Source of the DNA: Exiguobacterium aurantiacum
Lineage (GTDB): Bacteria; Bacillota; Bacilli; Exiguobacteriales; Exiguobacteriaceae
Assembly (NCBI RefSeq): GCF_001766415.1
Contig: NZ_MKXO01000008.1
Coordinates: forward strand, 1 to 54,221
Length of the DNA: 54,221 bases
Reading direction: 5' to 3'
The number at the start of each line of letters is the position of its first letter. Positions within the stretch are counted from its first letter, which is position 1. The translations under genes and the position numbers were made by a program. This document shows positions 8,336 to 17,202 of the stretch, in pieces. The notes below the pieces were generated by a model that saw nothing but the letters and a program-made list of their open reading frames with translations, ran no database searches and was not told the DNA's origin.

Positions 8336-8948
8336 GGCTTAAATAGTGTTTGGCCTCGAGCTCGAGTGTCGTCACGCGGTGCGCGTACAAACAAAGCTTC
8401 AGGACGTGCATGATGTTTGGATGGGTATGTCCCATCTTCTCGATCGAACGCTTCGCACGAGTGTCTAACATCTCGATCGGGCTCGTCGACTTGGCATACT
8501 CCGCGTACAAGCGGTAGAAGTCGATCGGGGAGATGAGGTCGTCCTCGTCGCGGTCGGGATTGTTGAAGATGAGTGCGAGCAGCGAGCTCGTCTCTTCGAG
8601 CGAAAACAAATGCTTCAAGTCGTCTAGCAAATAAATGATCGCAGCCTGTTGCAGCGAATATTTTTTGCCGACCCGAGGGACACCGATGATTTTGCGAACT
8701 TCGCGTTTCGTCCAGTTTTGAATCGTCGTCGCGGACAAATGTTCTCCGGTCAGTGTGTTGGCCAAGGCCACGATTTGATTGATCGACAATCCGTTCTTTT
8801 CAATATGAAACAAATGGATTTTACGAAGCTCTTTCGGGAAATGCTCACGCACTTCTTCAGGAAAAAGTGAGATGGCCCGATCGACGTCACCAACCCGCAT
8901 ATAGTGAAGGCAATCAGCCAACGTTTGAATCGAAATTGCGTCGCGCAT
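8325..8948 (-). CDS. DUF1836 domain protein, MerR-like DNA-binding candidate
   Basis: 207 aa. The central segment SATTIQNWTKREVRKIIGVP followed by KKYSLQQAAIIYLLDDLKHL matches the DUF1836 family, which looks like a degenerate MerR/winged-helix reader: a helix-turn-helix with the NWTKR recognition helix, then the conserved K-Y and a helical effector region. Function is not known; regulation of transcription is inference from the fold-like pattern. The last residues (SRFI) lie inside its own terminator. Ribosome site GAAAGGAT is ahead of the ATG. Confidence 0.72.
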   Translation of the reverse strand: MRDAISIQTLADCLHYMRVGDVDRAISLFPEEVREHFPKELRKIHLFHIEKNGLSINQIVALANTLTGEHLSATTIQNWTKREVRKIIGVPRVGKKYSLQQAAIIYLLDDLKHLFSLEETSSLLALIFNNPDRDEDDLISPIDFYRLYAEYAKSTSPIEMLDTRAKRSIEKMGHTHPNIMHVLKLCLYAHRVTTLELEAKHYLSRFI

Positions 8949-9096
8949 ACAGGCATCCTTTCTATAGCCGACTTCGTTCGCGGGCTATACAGTCATTTGA
9001 CCTCATTCTACCAAATGTTTGAAAAGGAAGCTAGGTTCTGGCCTGATTAAGGTATAATGAATACGTATAAAAATCGCACATAAAGGTGGTCCAAGG

Positions 9097-9747
9097 ATGA
9101 ATGAATGGGTCAGTTCTATTCTGTCCATCGTCATTGTCCTGGTGTTTCTCGTCGGTCTCGAACAGATTGGCAAGCGCCTCGGCTGGACGGATGAGACAAT
9201 TCGAAAGAGCGTACATATTGCGGTCGGGCATTGGTCATTGCTCGCCGTCTGGTTGATGGACACATGGTACATCGCCGCCATACCGCTCGTATTCTTTACG
9301 TTCGCAAACGCGTGGCTTCTATATAAGAGCCCGTCTCCGGTCCATCAGACCGAGCGGAAGTCGCTCGGGACCGTCTATTACCCGATCGCACTCCTCGTCA
9401 TCTTGTTCTTCTTTTTCGAGACGGAACCGCTCGCTTTTTTAGCAGGTTCGCTCGTATTGGCATGGGGAGATGGCTTAGCAGCCCTCATTGGACGCAAATA
9501 CGGGACGGTGATCTATGACCTGTATGGGCAAAAGCGATCGTTCCAAGGCAGCATGGCCATGTTCTTAAGTTCGTATGCGGTACTCTTTTTATTGTTTTTG
9601 TGGAAAGATATTCCGATGTGGCAAGTGGTAACTTATGGGTTTATCATTTCCATCATAGCGACGCTAACAGAAGCGATTTCGTATCGAGATTGGGATAATT
9701 TCACAATCCCGATTGTCGTCGCCGTCGCGACATCATTATTGTTGTAA
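9097..9747 (+). CDS. Diacylglycerol/polyprenol kinase family membrane protein
   Basis: 216 aa with about seven membrane helices. The family signature of CTP-dependent dolichol/phytol kinases and CdsA-like proteins is visible: RKSVHIAVGHW near the start, then LAWGDGLAALIGRKYG, KRSFQGSMAMF and ATLTEAISYRDWDNFTIP. The Gly-Asp-Gly and the lysine/serine after it form the nucleotide site in relatives. The exact lipid substrate is unknown; isoprenoid alcohol or diacylglycerol salvage are the likely choices. It ends 31 bases before the murB promoter. Confidence 0.82.
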   Translation: MNEWVSSILSIVIVLVFLVGLEQIGKRLGWTDETIRKSVHIAVGHWSLLAVWLMDTWYIAAIPLVFFTFANAWLLYKSPSPVHQTERKSLGTVYYPIALLVILFFFFETEPLAFLAGSLVLAWGDGLAALIGRKYGTVIYDLYGQKRSFQGSMAMFLSSYAVLFLLFLWKDIPMWQVVTYGFIISIIATLTEAISYRDWDNFTIPIVVAVATSLLL

Positions 9748-9778
9748 ACTATTCGCTAGATTGTAAAGAAAACGTTGC

Positions 9779-9807
9779 TTGTCACTCTCGGTAAACATTT
9801 GTATACT
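9779..9807 (+). promoter_or_regulatory. Sigma-A promoter of murB
   Basis: TTGTCA (9779-9784), 17-base spacer, TATACT (9802-9807). The leader of about 90 bases holds a hairpin CCGaGGCGAA / TTCGCttgCGG near 9839-9865 with no U-tract; I do not recognise it as a known regulator. Confidence 0.75.
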
Positions 9808-9901
9808 GTGTTTCGTACTGAAACCATTCAGCAACGTGTCCGAGGCGAACTTTTTCGCTTGCGGCACTAATAAAATAGACCGTAAAGGATTGAGGCAACG
9901 C

Positions 9902-10822
9902 ATGAGCTTTTTAGACCAACTACTCACAATCATCCCGGCCGAGCGCTTCAAGCAAGACGAGCCGCTGTCAGCACACACATATACAAAACTGGGCGGGAAA
10001 GCGGATTATTTCGTGGCCCCACACACGTATGAAGAAGTTCAAGCCGTCCTTGAGCTCGCCCATCGCGAAAACGTACCATTCATGATTCTCGGTTTCGGTT
10101 CCAACTTGATCGTTCGAGACGGCGGCCTGCGTGGCATCGTCTTGAACTTGAACGAGTTGAACACGATTCGCCGCGACGGCAACCGGATCATCGCCCAAGC
10201 AGGAGCGGCCATCATCGACGTGTCGCGCCAGGCGCTCACTGAAGAGCTGTCTGGACTGGAGTTCGCATGCGGTATTCCGGGAACGGTCGGAGGCGCCGTC
10301 TACATGAACGCGGGCGCCTACGGCGGCGAGACGAAAGATGTGATCGCGAGTGCGGTCGTTTTGACGCCAGACGGCGAACTGCTCACGCTCTCGAAAGATG
10401 AGCTTGACCTCGATTATCGAACGAGCCGGGTCTCAAAAGAAGGATTGATCGTCCTAGAGGCGACGTTCGAACTCGATCCGCTCGGTTATGAAGCGATCAA
10501 AGGCGTGATGGACGATTTGACGCATAAGCGTGAATCGAAACAGCCACTTGAATATCCGTCATGCGGCAGTGTGTTCAAGCGCCCGCCTGGTTACTTTGCC
10601 GGCAAACTGATTCAAGATTGCGGACTGCAAGGCAAGCGCATCGGCGGGGCGGAAGTATCACTCAAGCACGCGGGTTTCATCGTCAATATCAATCAGGCAA
10701 CAGCGACTGAGTACATCTCGCTCATTCGTCACGTCCAAGCGACGGTCAAACAGAAGTTTGAGATTGAACTTGAACCTGAGGTGAAAATCATCGGTGAAGA
10801 CATCGCCGTTGAAAACGCATAA
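9902..10822 (+). CDS. murB: UDP-N-acetylenolpyruvoylglucosamine reductase MurB
   Basis: 306 aa, the usual length for the short (type II) MurB of Firmicutes. It reduces the enolpyruvyl group of UDP-GlcNAc-enolpyruvate to give UDP-MurNAc, using FAD and NADPH. FAD-binding motifs: [14 protein letters not shown] and [20 protein letters not shown]. The catalytic serine is in [13 protein letters not shown] and the C-terminal glutamate in [10 protein letters not shown]. The ATG at 9902 is chosen because GGATTGAGG stands 6 bases before it and the sequence MSFLDQLL aligns with family starts; the open frame continues upstream into the promoter. Confidence 0.95.
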   Translation: MSFLDQLLTIIPAERFKQDEPLSAHTYTKLGGKADYFVAPHTYEEVQAVLELAHRENVPFMILGFGSNLIVRDGGLRGIVLNLNELNTIRRDGNRIIAQAGAAIIDVSRQALTEELSGLEFACGIPGTVGGAVYMNAGAYGGETKDVIASAVVLTPDGELLTLSKDELDLDYRTSRVSKEGLIVLEATFELDPLGYEAIKGVMDDLTHKRESKQPLEYPSCGSVFKRPPGYFAGKLIQDCGLQGKRIGGAEVSLKHAGFIVNINQATATEYISLIRHVQATVKQKFEIELEPEVKIIGEDIAVENA

Positions 10823-10828
10823 ACATAC

Positions 10829-10868
10829 GAAAGACGCCCGAACGGGATTTTCCGTTCGGGCGTCTTTC
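10829..10868. terminator. Bidirectional terminator murB / ald
   Basis: GAAAGACGCCCGAACGG / CCGTTCGGGCGTCTTTC, 17-bp perfect arms with a 6-base loop, between converging genes. Confidence 0.92.
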
Positions 10869-10894
10869 TGTCCGCATATTTCGGATGTGTTCGA

Positions 10895-12025
10895 TTACGC
10901 GTGGAGCTGCTTCGTGACGGCTTCAGAGGCCGGTACGAACGTGTAGCCGAGGTCACGGGCGACGGCTTCGTATGTGACCGTACCGTCGATGACGTTCAAC
11001 CCTTTGAGGAGCGCTGCATTTTCGCGAAGCGCCGGGAAGACTCCTTTTTGAGCGCACTCGACGATATAAGGCATCGTCGCGTTCGTCAAACCGAGCGTCG
11101 ACGTGCGCGGGACCGCCCCTGGCATGTTGGCGACGGCATAGTGCTGCACACCGTAGCGTTCGTACGTCGGTGCGTCATGCGTCGTAATATGATCGATCGT
11201 CTCACAGATCCCACCTTGGTCGATGGCGACATCAACGATGACGGACCCCGGTGACATTTGTTGCACCATCTCTTTCGTGACGAGCTTAGGTGCTTTCGCG
11301 CCCGGGATGAGGACGGCACCGATGACGAGGTCGCTTTCGGCGACTTGCTTCGCGATATTATAGCGGTTCGAGATGAGCGTGTTGATCGTGTTCCCGAACT
11401 GGTCGTCGATTTGGCGGAGACGAGCCGGGCTGATGTCCATGATTGTCACGTTGGCTCCGAGACCAATCGCGATGCGGGCCGCGTTCATCCCGACGACACC
11501 GCCCCCGATGACGGTGACGTTCGCACGAGGCACTCCAGGAAGACCTGACAAGAGGATCCCTTTGCCGCCATGCGGTTTTTCTAAAATTTGCGCCCCGATT
11601 TGAGCAGCCATCCGTCCTGCGACTTCGCTCATCGGTGTGAGCAGCGGAAGCGTGCGGTCGACTTCGACCGTCTCGTAGGCGATGGCGGTCATGCCTGAAT
11701 CGACGAGCGCTTTCGTGAGTTCAGGTTCGGCCGCTAAATGTAAATACGTGAAGAGCGTAAGGTCTGAACGGAAATATTGATACTCTGACGGCTGTGGCTC
11801 TTTTACTTTCAAGGCGAGTTCAACGTCTCCCCAAACGTCCTGTGCTGAATCGACGATGCTTGCCCCAGCGTCGATGTACTCCATATTCGTGAAGCCGCTC
11901 CCGATGCCGGCTCCCGTCTCGACGAGCACCTCGTGTCCGAGTTCCGTCAAGACTGATGCACCCATCGGCGTCAACGCGACGCGGTTTTCGTTATTTTTAA
12001 TCTCTTTCAGTACCCCGATTTTCAT
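10895..12025 (-). CDS. ald: Alanine dehydrogenase
   Basis: 376 aa. Oxidative deamination of L-alanine to pyruvate, NAD+ dependent, cytosolic hexamer. N-terminal signature [20 protein letters not shown], the substrate Lys in LALKVKEPQ, the catalytic His in [11 protein letters not shown], and the Rossmann motif [15 protein letters not shown]. The C-terminal half carries [13 protein letters not shown], as in all Ald. Directly downstream of adeR, the PucR-type activator of ald in B. subtilis. The ribosome site AAAGGGGAA precedes the ATG. Its promoter and a putative AdeR site lie between the two genes. Confidence 0.96.
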   Translation of the reverse strand: MKIGVLKEIKNNENRVALTPMGASVLTELGHEVLVETGAGIGSGFTNMEYIDAGASIVDSAQDVWGDVELALKVKEPQPSEYQYFRSDLTLFTYLHLAAEPELTKALVDSGMTAIAYETVEVDRTLPLLTPMSEVAGRMAAQIGAQILEKPHGGKGILLSGLPGVPRANVTVIGGGVVGMNAARIAIGLGANVTIMDISPARLRQIDDQFGNTINTLISNRYNIAKQVAESDLVIGAVLIPGAKAPKLVTKEMVQQMSPGSVIVDVAIDQGGICETIDHITTHDAPTYERYGVQHYAVANMPGAVPRTSTLGLTNATMPYIVECAQKGVFPALRENAALLKGLNVIDGTVTYEAVARDLGYTFVPASEAVTKQLHA

Positions 12026-12071
12026 GTGTAATTCCCCTTTCTATCTGCTGACACAATTTGTTCACACCTCT

Positions 12072-12100
12072 AGTATAGACCCAAGTGAAATCGCTGTCTT
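12072..12100 (-). promoter_or_regulatory. Promoter of ald
   Basis: On the minus strand: AAGACA (12095-12100), 17-base spacer, TATACT (12072-12077). The weak -35 is expected for a promoter that needs an activator. Confidence 0.55.
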
Positions 12101-12124
12101 TAGCATGGATTCTAAAAGCGACAA

Positions 12125-12156
12125 CCCCCACTTTGTGATTTTTCACAAAGTGGGGG
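12125..12156 (-). terminator. Hairpin after adeR containing a putative AdeR operator
   Basis: Perfect 14-bp arms CCCCCACTTTGTGA / TCACAAAGTGGGGG with a 4-base loop immediately after the adeR stop; the following TTGTCGCTTTT is a weak U-tract. The core 12133-12148 is TTGTGA-N4-TCACAA, also found ahead of adeR. Confidence 0.65.
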
Positions 12157-13380
12157 TCAGTCGTCTTGACGATATTGTCCGGCCTTGATCGCTAAATAAA
12201 TAGCGGCCCGTTCCGGGAGCGAGACTTGGGTGATGCTCGTCAGTTCTTCGATCCGTCGAATCCGATACAAGACCGTGTTCGGATGGATATGGAGGTGGGC
12301 GGCGACTCGTTTGACGTTCCCGTCAAAATAGAAATACCATTCAAGCGTCGTCACGAGTTCGGTGCGGTGGACTTGGTCATACGCCTGCAACCGTTCGATC
12401 GTCGGGTGCGTCTCGAGGCGCAGGCCGATTCGTCTGGACAAATCGGGGACGAGTTGATAGATGCCAATTTGTTCGAACGCCCGGGCACTAGCGAGCTCGA
12501 ACGGGAACTTCCGGCGTAGCGATGTGACCCGTCTTGCTTCCTCGGTCGCGGCATAGAGCGTATCGCTTTCGAAGAAACGCCCGCTAATCCCGAGGCGAGG
12601 TTCGGCGTCAGTGAACTTGTCTTGAAGCTGGGTCTCGAAGCGACCGGCCCACTGGAGGAGGGCGGCCTCTTCTTCAGATAGTTCGGACTTCATATAATGC
12701 CAGACGAGCAGTTGCTGGCCGTCGATGGCGTGAAGGACGACCTCGATCGCTTCTTGTGTCGCAAGCGCATAAAATAACCGCTCAGCGAATTGCGGAGTGA
12801 TCGGCTGCAAGCAGTCGATGATCGTCAGGCGACTCGCGACGGCGATCGGGGCAAGTTCGTTCAAGCGTTCCCGATGTGCGGAAGCGAGGTATGGCGAAGC
12901 GAGCACTTCTAAAAAGAAACGCTCGAGTTCGGCATCGATGCGACGTTCGTGCATGGCGATCGTCATGAGCAGTTTCTTGGCGATACTTGCCCCTTCCTTC
13001 AAGACGGTGAGCTCCTGCTCGGAGAATGGGGTCGTCCGAGCCAGGCTCCAAATGTAGCCGAGCACGTCTTCTTGCTGCTTGATGACGACGGCGGCGCGCT
13101 CGCCTAGACCGATGGCCATCCGGGCTGGGATGACGACAGGCTCGTCTCGGTCGATCAGCTCTTGCAGGATACCGCTTTCCCATAAATCCTCGATGACGGC
13201 TTCCGGGACGCGACGGCCGATGATGGTCGCGATTCTAGCCGGGTCGGTCGAGTCGGGATGCGTGCTATAGGCGAGTAGCTGATGGTGGCGATTTTCGATC
13301 GTGATCGGTGCGCGGATCGCTTGCCCGATCGCTTCGGCGAGCGTGTCGAGTGATTCATATGATTTCTGTAAAAAAGGCAT
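12157..13380 (-). CDS. adeR: PucR-family transcription activator of ald (AdeR)
   Basis: 407 aa. N-terminal sensing region (about 1-150, GAF-like, with GLGERAAVVIKQQEDVLGYI), a middle GGDEF-like CdaR region, and a C-terminal PucR helix-turn-helix with the signature FDGNVKRVAAHLHIHPNTVLY followed by RRIEELT. Position right before ald and the family match B. subtilis AdeR, which activates ald when alanine is present. The symbol rests on this synteny. Its promoter (TATAGT at 13401-13406, minus strand) overlaps a palindrome that also occurs ahead of ald, which suggests that it controls itself too. Confidence 0.85.
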   Translation of the reverse strand: MPFLQKSYESLDTLAEAIGQAIRAPITIENRHHQLLAYSTHPDSTDPARIATIIGRRVPEAVIEDLWESGILQELIDRDEPVVIPARMAIGLGERAAVVIKQQEDVLGYIWSLARTTPFSEQELTVLKEGASIAKKLLMTIAMHERRIDAELERFFLEVLASPYLASAHRERLNELAPIAVASRLTIIDCLQPITPQFAERLFYALATQEAIEVVLHAIDGQQLLVWHYMKSELSEEEAALLQWAGRFETQLQDKFTDAEPRLGISGRFFESDTLYAATEEARRVTSLRRKFPFELASARAFEQIGIYQLVPDLSRRIGLRLETHPTIERLQAYDQVHRTELVTTLEWYFYFDGNVKRVAAHLHIHPNTVLYRIRRIEELTSITQVSLPERAAIYLAIKAGQYRQDD

Positions 13381-13415
13381 GTCGATTCCTCCTCTTTATC
13401 ACTATACCGTCTCTG

Positions 13416-13431
13416 TTGTGAAAGTTCACAA
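13416..13431 (-). promoter_or_regulatory. Putative AdeR operator at its own promoter
   Basis: TTGTGA-N4-TCACAA in a 16-base palindrome overlapping the -35 element of adeR. The same spacing and half-sites occur at 12133-12148 ahead of ald. Confidence 0.5.
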
Positions 13432-13483
13432 AAAGATGGACAGTTTTTGAGAGGGGACCGACATGCCTGGACATGTGTATCGT

Positions 13484-13900
13484 TTACATTGGGAAAAATA
13501 GTCCGACGACGAGGCCGAGCAATGCGCCGACGATGACTTGGTACGGTGTATGGCCGACGAGTTCGTTCAAGATCGGCGTGTCGTGCTTGATTCCTTTAAA
13601 ATAGTCGTTCAATAGACGGGCTTGGAAACCAACGGCTTGACGGACGCCGGTCGCGTCGTACATGACGATCGTCGCGAACGTGAGCGCGAGGGCGAACATG
13701 CTTGAGTCGAGGCCTTCAGCCCGGCCGATCGCGGTCGCGAGCGCGACGACGGTCGAGGTGTGGGAGCTTGGCATTCCGCCTGAGGCGAACATAATTTCAA
13801 GTTCAAAGTCACGTGTTCGAATGAGTTCGGTCACAAGTTTGGCCGCCTGGGCGATAAACCAGGCCAGTATTGCGGCGAGTAACGGTTCGTTAAAGAGCAA
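13484..13900 (-). CDS. Divergent PAP2 (acid phosphatase/VanZ-related) membrane protein, YuiD-like
   Basis: 138 aa with four membrane segments. ASGGMPSSHTSTVVALATAIG is the family signature (DUF212): the phosphatase PSGH-like motif in the form MPSSH. MYDATGVRQAVGFQA and LNELVGHTPYQVIVGALLG continue the pattern of B. subtilis YuiD. The long open frame to 13996 cannot be the gene, because its first ATG sits in the trhO terminator and upstream of a -10-like TATAGT. I chose the TTG at 13900 behind AGGAAGTGA; a GTG at 13909 would give MTELLFNEPLL, but its ribosome site is too close. The true substrate is unknown. Confidence 0.8.
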   Translation of the reverse strand: MLFNEPLLAAILAWFIAQAAKLVTELIRTRDFELEIMFASGGMPSSHTSTVVALATAIGRAEGLDSSMFALALTFATIVMYDATGVRQAVGFQARLLNDYFKGIKHDTPILNELVGHTPYQVIVGALLGLVVGLFFPM

Positions 13901-13975
13901 TTCAGTCACTTCCTGTCTGACAATAGTATCTACACTATACCCGATTCCATGCCGCGCTAGACGTAAAGTTTCTGT

Positions 13976-14013
13976 CAAAAATAGCGTCGCGGGCATTTGC
14001 CCGCGACGCTATT
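13976..14013 (-). terminator. Terminator after trhO
   Basis: AATAGCGTCGCGGGC / GCCCGCGACGCTATT with a 4-base loop, then TTTTT on the minus strand. Confidence 0.9.
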
Positions 14014-14026
14014 CGGTCGATTTTTG

Positions 14027-14968
14027 TTACCCGACGACGCCTTCAGTCTCTTGAAGTTTTTCCGCGATGTTCTCGATGATAAAGCGGTTGCGTGGATGCT
14101 CCTGACACTCTTTCGAGCATGAACGCATCTGTTTCGGCTCACACTCTTCACAACAGAAGTGTTGGGCGTTACATACCGGGTTGGCACAATTAACGTAACG
14201 GACCGTCTTCGTTCCGCAGTGCATACATGCTGAAACGACTGACGGATTGACCGTGTTGACCGGGACGTTGATGCGCTCGTCAAAGACGTAAAGCTCGCCG
14301 TCCCAGTTTTCACCTTGCGTCGCTTCGTCCTTGCCGTACATGGCGACGCCGCCTTTTAAGTGGAAGATGTTGTCGTGACCTTGGTCACGCATATATGCGG
14401 TAAATTTCTCGCAACGGACGCCTCCGGTACAGTACGTGAGAAGTGTTTTCCCTTCGTAGAGGTCTTTGTTCTCCTCGAGCCAGTCTGGCATGTAACGAGA
14501 AGCCTCTACGTCGATTTTGATCGCATTTTTGAAGTGACCAAGATCGTACTCGTAGTTGTTACGAACGTCGAGGATGACGACATCATCGCGATTCATCATC
14601 TCTTTCCATTCTTCCGGTTCGAGATACGCACCGTGTTGTTTAGGCACGTCGAACTCGCCATCAAAGCGCCACGTCACGAGCTCTTGTTTGTGACGGACAA
14701 AGATTTTCTTGAAAGCATGCTCTTCGACTTCATCGATTTTGAACTCGATGTCGCTGAAGTATGGATCGGCCTTCAAGTCGTTCATGTACTGTTCGGTTTG
14801 TTCCCAAGTGCCCGAGCACGTCCCGTTGATTCCTTCGGAAGAAATCAAGATACGTCCTTTGATCCCGAGGTCCTTACAATACTTGAGGTGTTGTTGTGTC
14901 AGTGTTTCTGGGTCCTCGATGTTGACGTACTTATAGTACAGTAAGACCCGCATTGGTTTTGTTTCCAT
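14027..14968 (-). CDS. trhO: tRNA uridine(34) hydroxylase TrhO (rhodanese-like, UPF0176)
   Basis: 313 aa. TrhO makes 5-hydroxyuridine at the wobble position of tRNA in an O2-dependent way. N-terminal UPF0176 acylphosphatase-like domain (MRVLLYYKYVNIEDPE), a rhodanese domain (about 120-225) with the catalytic loop CTGGVRCEK and DVRNNYEYDLGHF before it, and a C-terminal cysteine-rich zinc-binding part (CMHCGTKTVRYVNCANPVC, CCEECEPKQMRSC). All the expected motifs are present and the length is normal. Ribosome site GGGGAG is ahead of ATG 14968. Single gene with its own terminator. Confidence 0.93.
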   Translation of the reverse strand: METKPMRVLLYYKYVNIEDPETLTQQHLKYCKDLGIKGRILISSEGINGTCSGTWEQTEQYMNDLKADPYFSDIEFKIDEVEEHAFKKIFVRHKQELVTWRFDGEFDVPKQHGAYLEPEEWKEMMNRDDVVILDVRNNYEYDLGHFKNAIKIDVEASRYMPDWLEENKDLYEGKTLLTYCTGGVRCEKFTAYMRDQGHDNIFHLKGGVAMYGKDEATQGENWDGELYVFDERINVPVNTVNPSVVSACMHCGTKTVRYVNCANPVCNAQHFCCEECEPKQMRSCSKECQEHPRNRFIIENIAEKLQETEGVVG

Positions 14969-15191
14969 GTTATTGCTCCCCTGTGTTCAGTTTTTTGCAG
15001 GAAAACGAACGTTGGGTTGTGTCGTTCGACGAATGAACTTGCCTGCAACCACAAGTCCATTATTATATGATAGATATCACAGTGAAATTTCGCAAATACT
15101 TTTTATTTTTTTTTGAGGAGGGCAGGGGGATGCGTCCTCTTGAACGAATTCGGGTAAAAGGTAGTAACGAAAGCCGAAGGTGGAAACTGAA

Positions 15192-15824
15192 ATGCTCACA
15201 TCACTCCAACAATATATATTGAACATCATCGAATGGCTCCAAGGACTGCCGGGAGGTCCTTGGGCTGGACTCGGGGCCCCGTTCCTGGAAGCGATTTTCC
15301 CGTTCCTCCCGCTCGTCTTGATCATCTCGGCGAACGCGGCCACGTATGGCTTCTGGCTCGGTGTGCTCTTATCGTGGATCGGCAGTTTGGCAGGGACGCT
15401 CCTCGTGTTCGCCGCCGTCCGATACGTGTTCCGCAAACCGATGACGCGTTGGCTCGAAAAACATAAACAGGGTGTCTATTGGCTCGATCGCATCAACCAT
15501 ATGAGTCCAATCTCGCTCGGATTCTTATATTCGTTGCCGTTCATCCCGGTCAGTTTGATCACGTACTTACTCGCCTTGATTCAAATGCCGCTCCGGACGT
15601 TCGTATTGGCGGCCGGATTCGGGAAACTGCTCGTCGTCATCATCTTCTCGGTCATCGGTGATCAGTGGCAAGAGTTCATCCAAAGCCCGTTCCGCTTGTC
15701 GATGCTCGGCCTGCTCTTGCTCGTATTGTGGGCGATCAGCCGGGGTCTCGAAGAACTTCTCAAACGGCGCGCTTTCAAAAAACGGAACGAAGAGCTCAAA
15801 CGTAAACGTGAAGCGAGAACATAA
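15192..15824 (+). CDS. TVP38/TMEM64 (VTT-domain) family membrane protein, YqeD-like
   Basis: 210 aa, five to six membrane helices. The VTT/SNARE-associated pattern is seen: LGAPFLEAIFPFLPLVLIIS with the membrane-embedded Glu and prolines, then GFWLGVLLSWIGSLAGTL, and FLYSLPFIPVSLITYLLAL in the second half with an IGDQ after it. The tail is basic. Relatives act in membrane trafficking or lipid scrambling; the role in bacteria is unsettled. I start at ATG 15192 because GAAGGTGG lies 8 bases before; an in-frame GTG at 15180 is within that ribosome site. Confidence 0.75.
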   Translation: MLTSLQQYILNIIEWLQGLPGGPWAGLGAPFLEAIFPFLPLVLIISANAATYGFWLGVLLSWIGSLAGTLLVFAAVRYVFRKPMTRWLEKHKQGVYWLDRINHMSPISLGFLYSLPFIPVSLITYLLALIQMPLRTFVLAAGFGKLLVVIIFSVIGDQWQEFIQSPFRLSMLGLLLLVLWAISRGLEELLKRRAFKKRNEELKRKREART

Positions 15825-15859
15825 AAATCCTCGAAGGCGACCGCCTTCGAGGATTTTTG
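15823..15859. terminator. Bidirectional terminator
   Basis: AAAAATCCTCGAAGGCG / CGCCTTCGAGGATTTTT between the converging 15192 gene and the NhaC-family gene. Confidence 0.92.
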
Positions 15860-15860
15860 C

Positions 15861-17144
15861 TTAGTTGGTTTTTTTGAAACGTGGGAAGTTGAAGACGATC
15901 GCCAAGCCTCCGCAAATGAACAGGAGGAACGGATAGAACATATACGGGACGAGGGCGGGGGACGCCGTGTTCGTCAACTCGGCGGCGATGAGGAGCTGCG
16001 CCCCGTAAGGCAGAAGTCCTTGTACCCCGCACGAGAAGATGTCGAGTACGCTCGCTGACTTTTTCCGTTCGATGTCATACGTATCGGCGATATTCGCGGC
16101 AAGCGGGCCTGCTACGAGAATCGAGATCGTATTGTTCGCCGTCGCGACGTTCGTCGCACTGACGAGCCCGGCGATGCTCCATTCCGCACCAGCCCGGCGT
16201 TGAATCCGTGACGTGAGTGCGTCTCGTAAATAGGTGAGTCCACCGTTATGCGAGATGAGTCCGACGAGTCCGCCCATGAATAACGTCAAGAGCGAGATCT
16301 CGGCCATGCCCATCATGCCGTCGGCCATCGCCGTGACGTAAGACGTGACGGCCAAGCTTCCGTCAATCAGCCCGATGATGCCAGCGAGCGCGATGCCGCC
16401 GAGCAAAACGAGGATGACGTTCAGTCCGGTCAAGGCGAGGACGATGACGGCGAGATACGGAATCAACTTGTACCATTCGAACGCGGCCACTTCAATCGTC
16501 GACTCTCCGCTTGAGAGAACGGCTAACAGGACGGTCGTGATGATTGCGGCCGGGAGCACGATCCAAAAGTTGGTCCGGAACTTGTCGCGCATGTTCGTCC
16601 GTTGTGTCCGGACGGCGGCGATCGTCGTATCCGAGATGAACGACAAATTGTCTCCGAACATGGCCCCGCCGACAACGGCCGCGGCCGCGATCGCGATATT
16701 GACCCCGCTCTCTTGATGGATGCCGAGCGCGATCGGGGCGAGCGCGGCAATCGTACCGGTCGATGTGCCCATCGCCATCGAGATGAAAGCGGCGATGACG
16801 AACAGTCCGCTCAGTAAGAGTGACGGTGGCAGGAACGTCAAGGCCGCATTGACCGTCGCGTCAATCGCACCGATTGCACCGGCGACGCTCGAGAACGCGC
16901 CGGCGAGCAGGAAGATGAATATCATGATCAAGATGCCTGGATTACCGGCGCCTTGTGCGATACGCTCGACGGTCTGAGTGACGCTTCCTTTCGTCATCAT
17001 CGCAGCGACAATTAAAGCGATCAACGCCGCGATCAGTACCGGAAACTTGTAAAAGTCGCCATAATAAATACCTGCCCCGATGAAGAAGACGAGGAAGACG
17101 AGCAAAGGCAAGAGTGCCCATTTGTTAGCTGTTGGTTGTTCCAA
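15861..17144 (-). CDS. metT: NhaC-family transporter under S-box control, candidate methionine transporter MetT
   Basis: 427 aa, about 11 membrane helices, NhaC Na+/H+ antiporter family: AMGTSTGTIAALAPIALGIH, GGAMFGDNLSFISDTTIAA and SATNVATANNTISILVAGPLA are family blocks. A SAM riboswitch and its terminator lie directly upstream. From the comparative work on Gram-positive methionine regulons I know that S-box-controlled NhaC-type proteins (MetT) are assigned to methionine uptake, so this is the likely role rather than plain sodium export. The start is a TTG at 17144 behind GAGGTGA; longer starts (to 17276) would translate the riboswitch. The symbol is inference. Confidence 0.78.
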   Translation of the reverse strand: MEQPTANKWALLPLLVFLVFFIGAGIYYGDFYKFPVLIAALIALIVAAMMTKGSVTQTVERIAQGAGNPGILIMIFIFLLAGAFSSVAGAIGAIDATVNAALTFLPPSLLLSGLFVIAAFISMAMGTSTGTIAALAPIALGIHQESGVNIAIAAAAVVGGAMFGDNLSFISDTTIAAVRTQRTNMRDKFRTNFWIVLPAAIITTVLLAVLSSGESTIEVAAFEWYKLIPYLAVIVLALTGLNVILVLLGGIALAGIIGLIDGSLAVTSYVTAMADGMMGMAEISLLTLFMGGLVGLISHNGGLTYLRDALTSRIQRRAGAEWSIAGLVSATNVATANNTISILVAGPLAANIADTYDIERKKSASVLDIFSCGVQGLLPYGAQLLIAAELTNTASPALVPYMFYPFLLFICGGLAIVFNFPRFKKTN

Positions 17145-17170
17145 TCGATTCACCTCATTTAATAGAATAG

Positions 17171-17200
17171 AAAAAAAGAGCCTTCCGAAAAAGGCTCTCT
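17171..17200 (-). terminator. S-box terminator
   Basis: AGAGCCTT / AAGGCTCT hairpin followed by seven T on the minus strand, 27 bases before the transporter start; the expression platform of the SAM riboswitch. Confidence 0.9.
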
Positions 17201-17202
17201 CT

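Noticed and set aside
13901-13996. Long form of the YuiD-like protein starting at 13996
   Set aside because: The upstream ATG lies in the trhO terminator and before the likely -10 (TATAGT).
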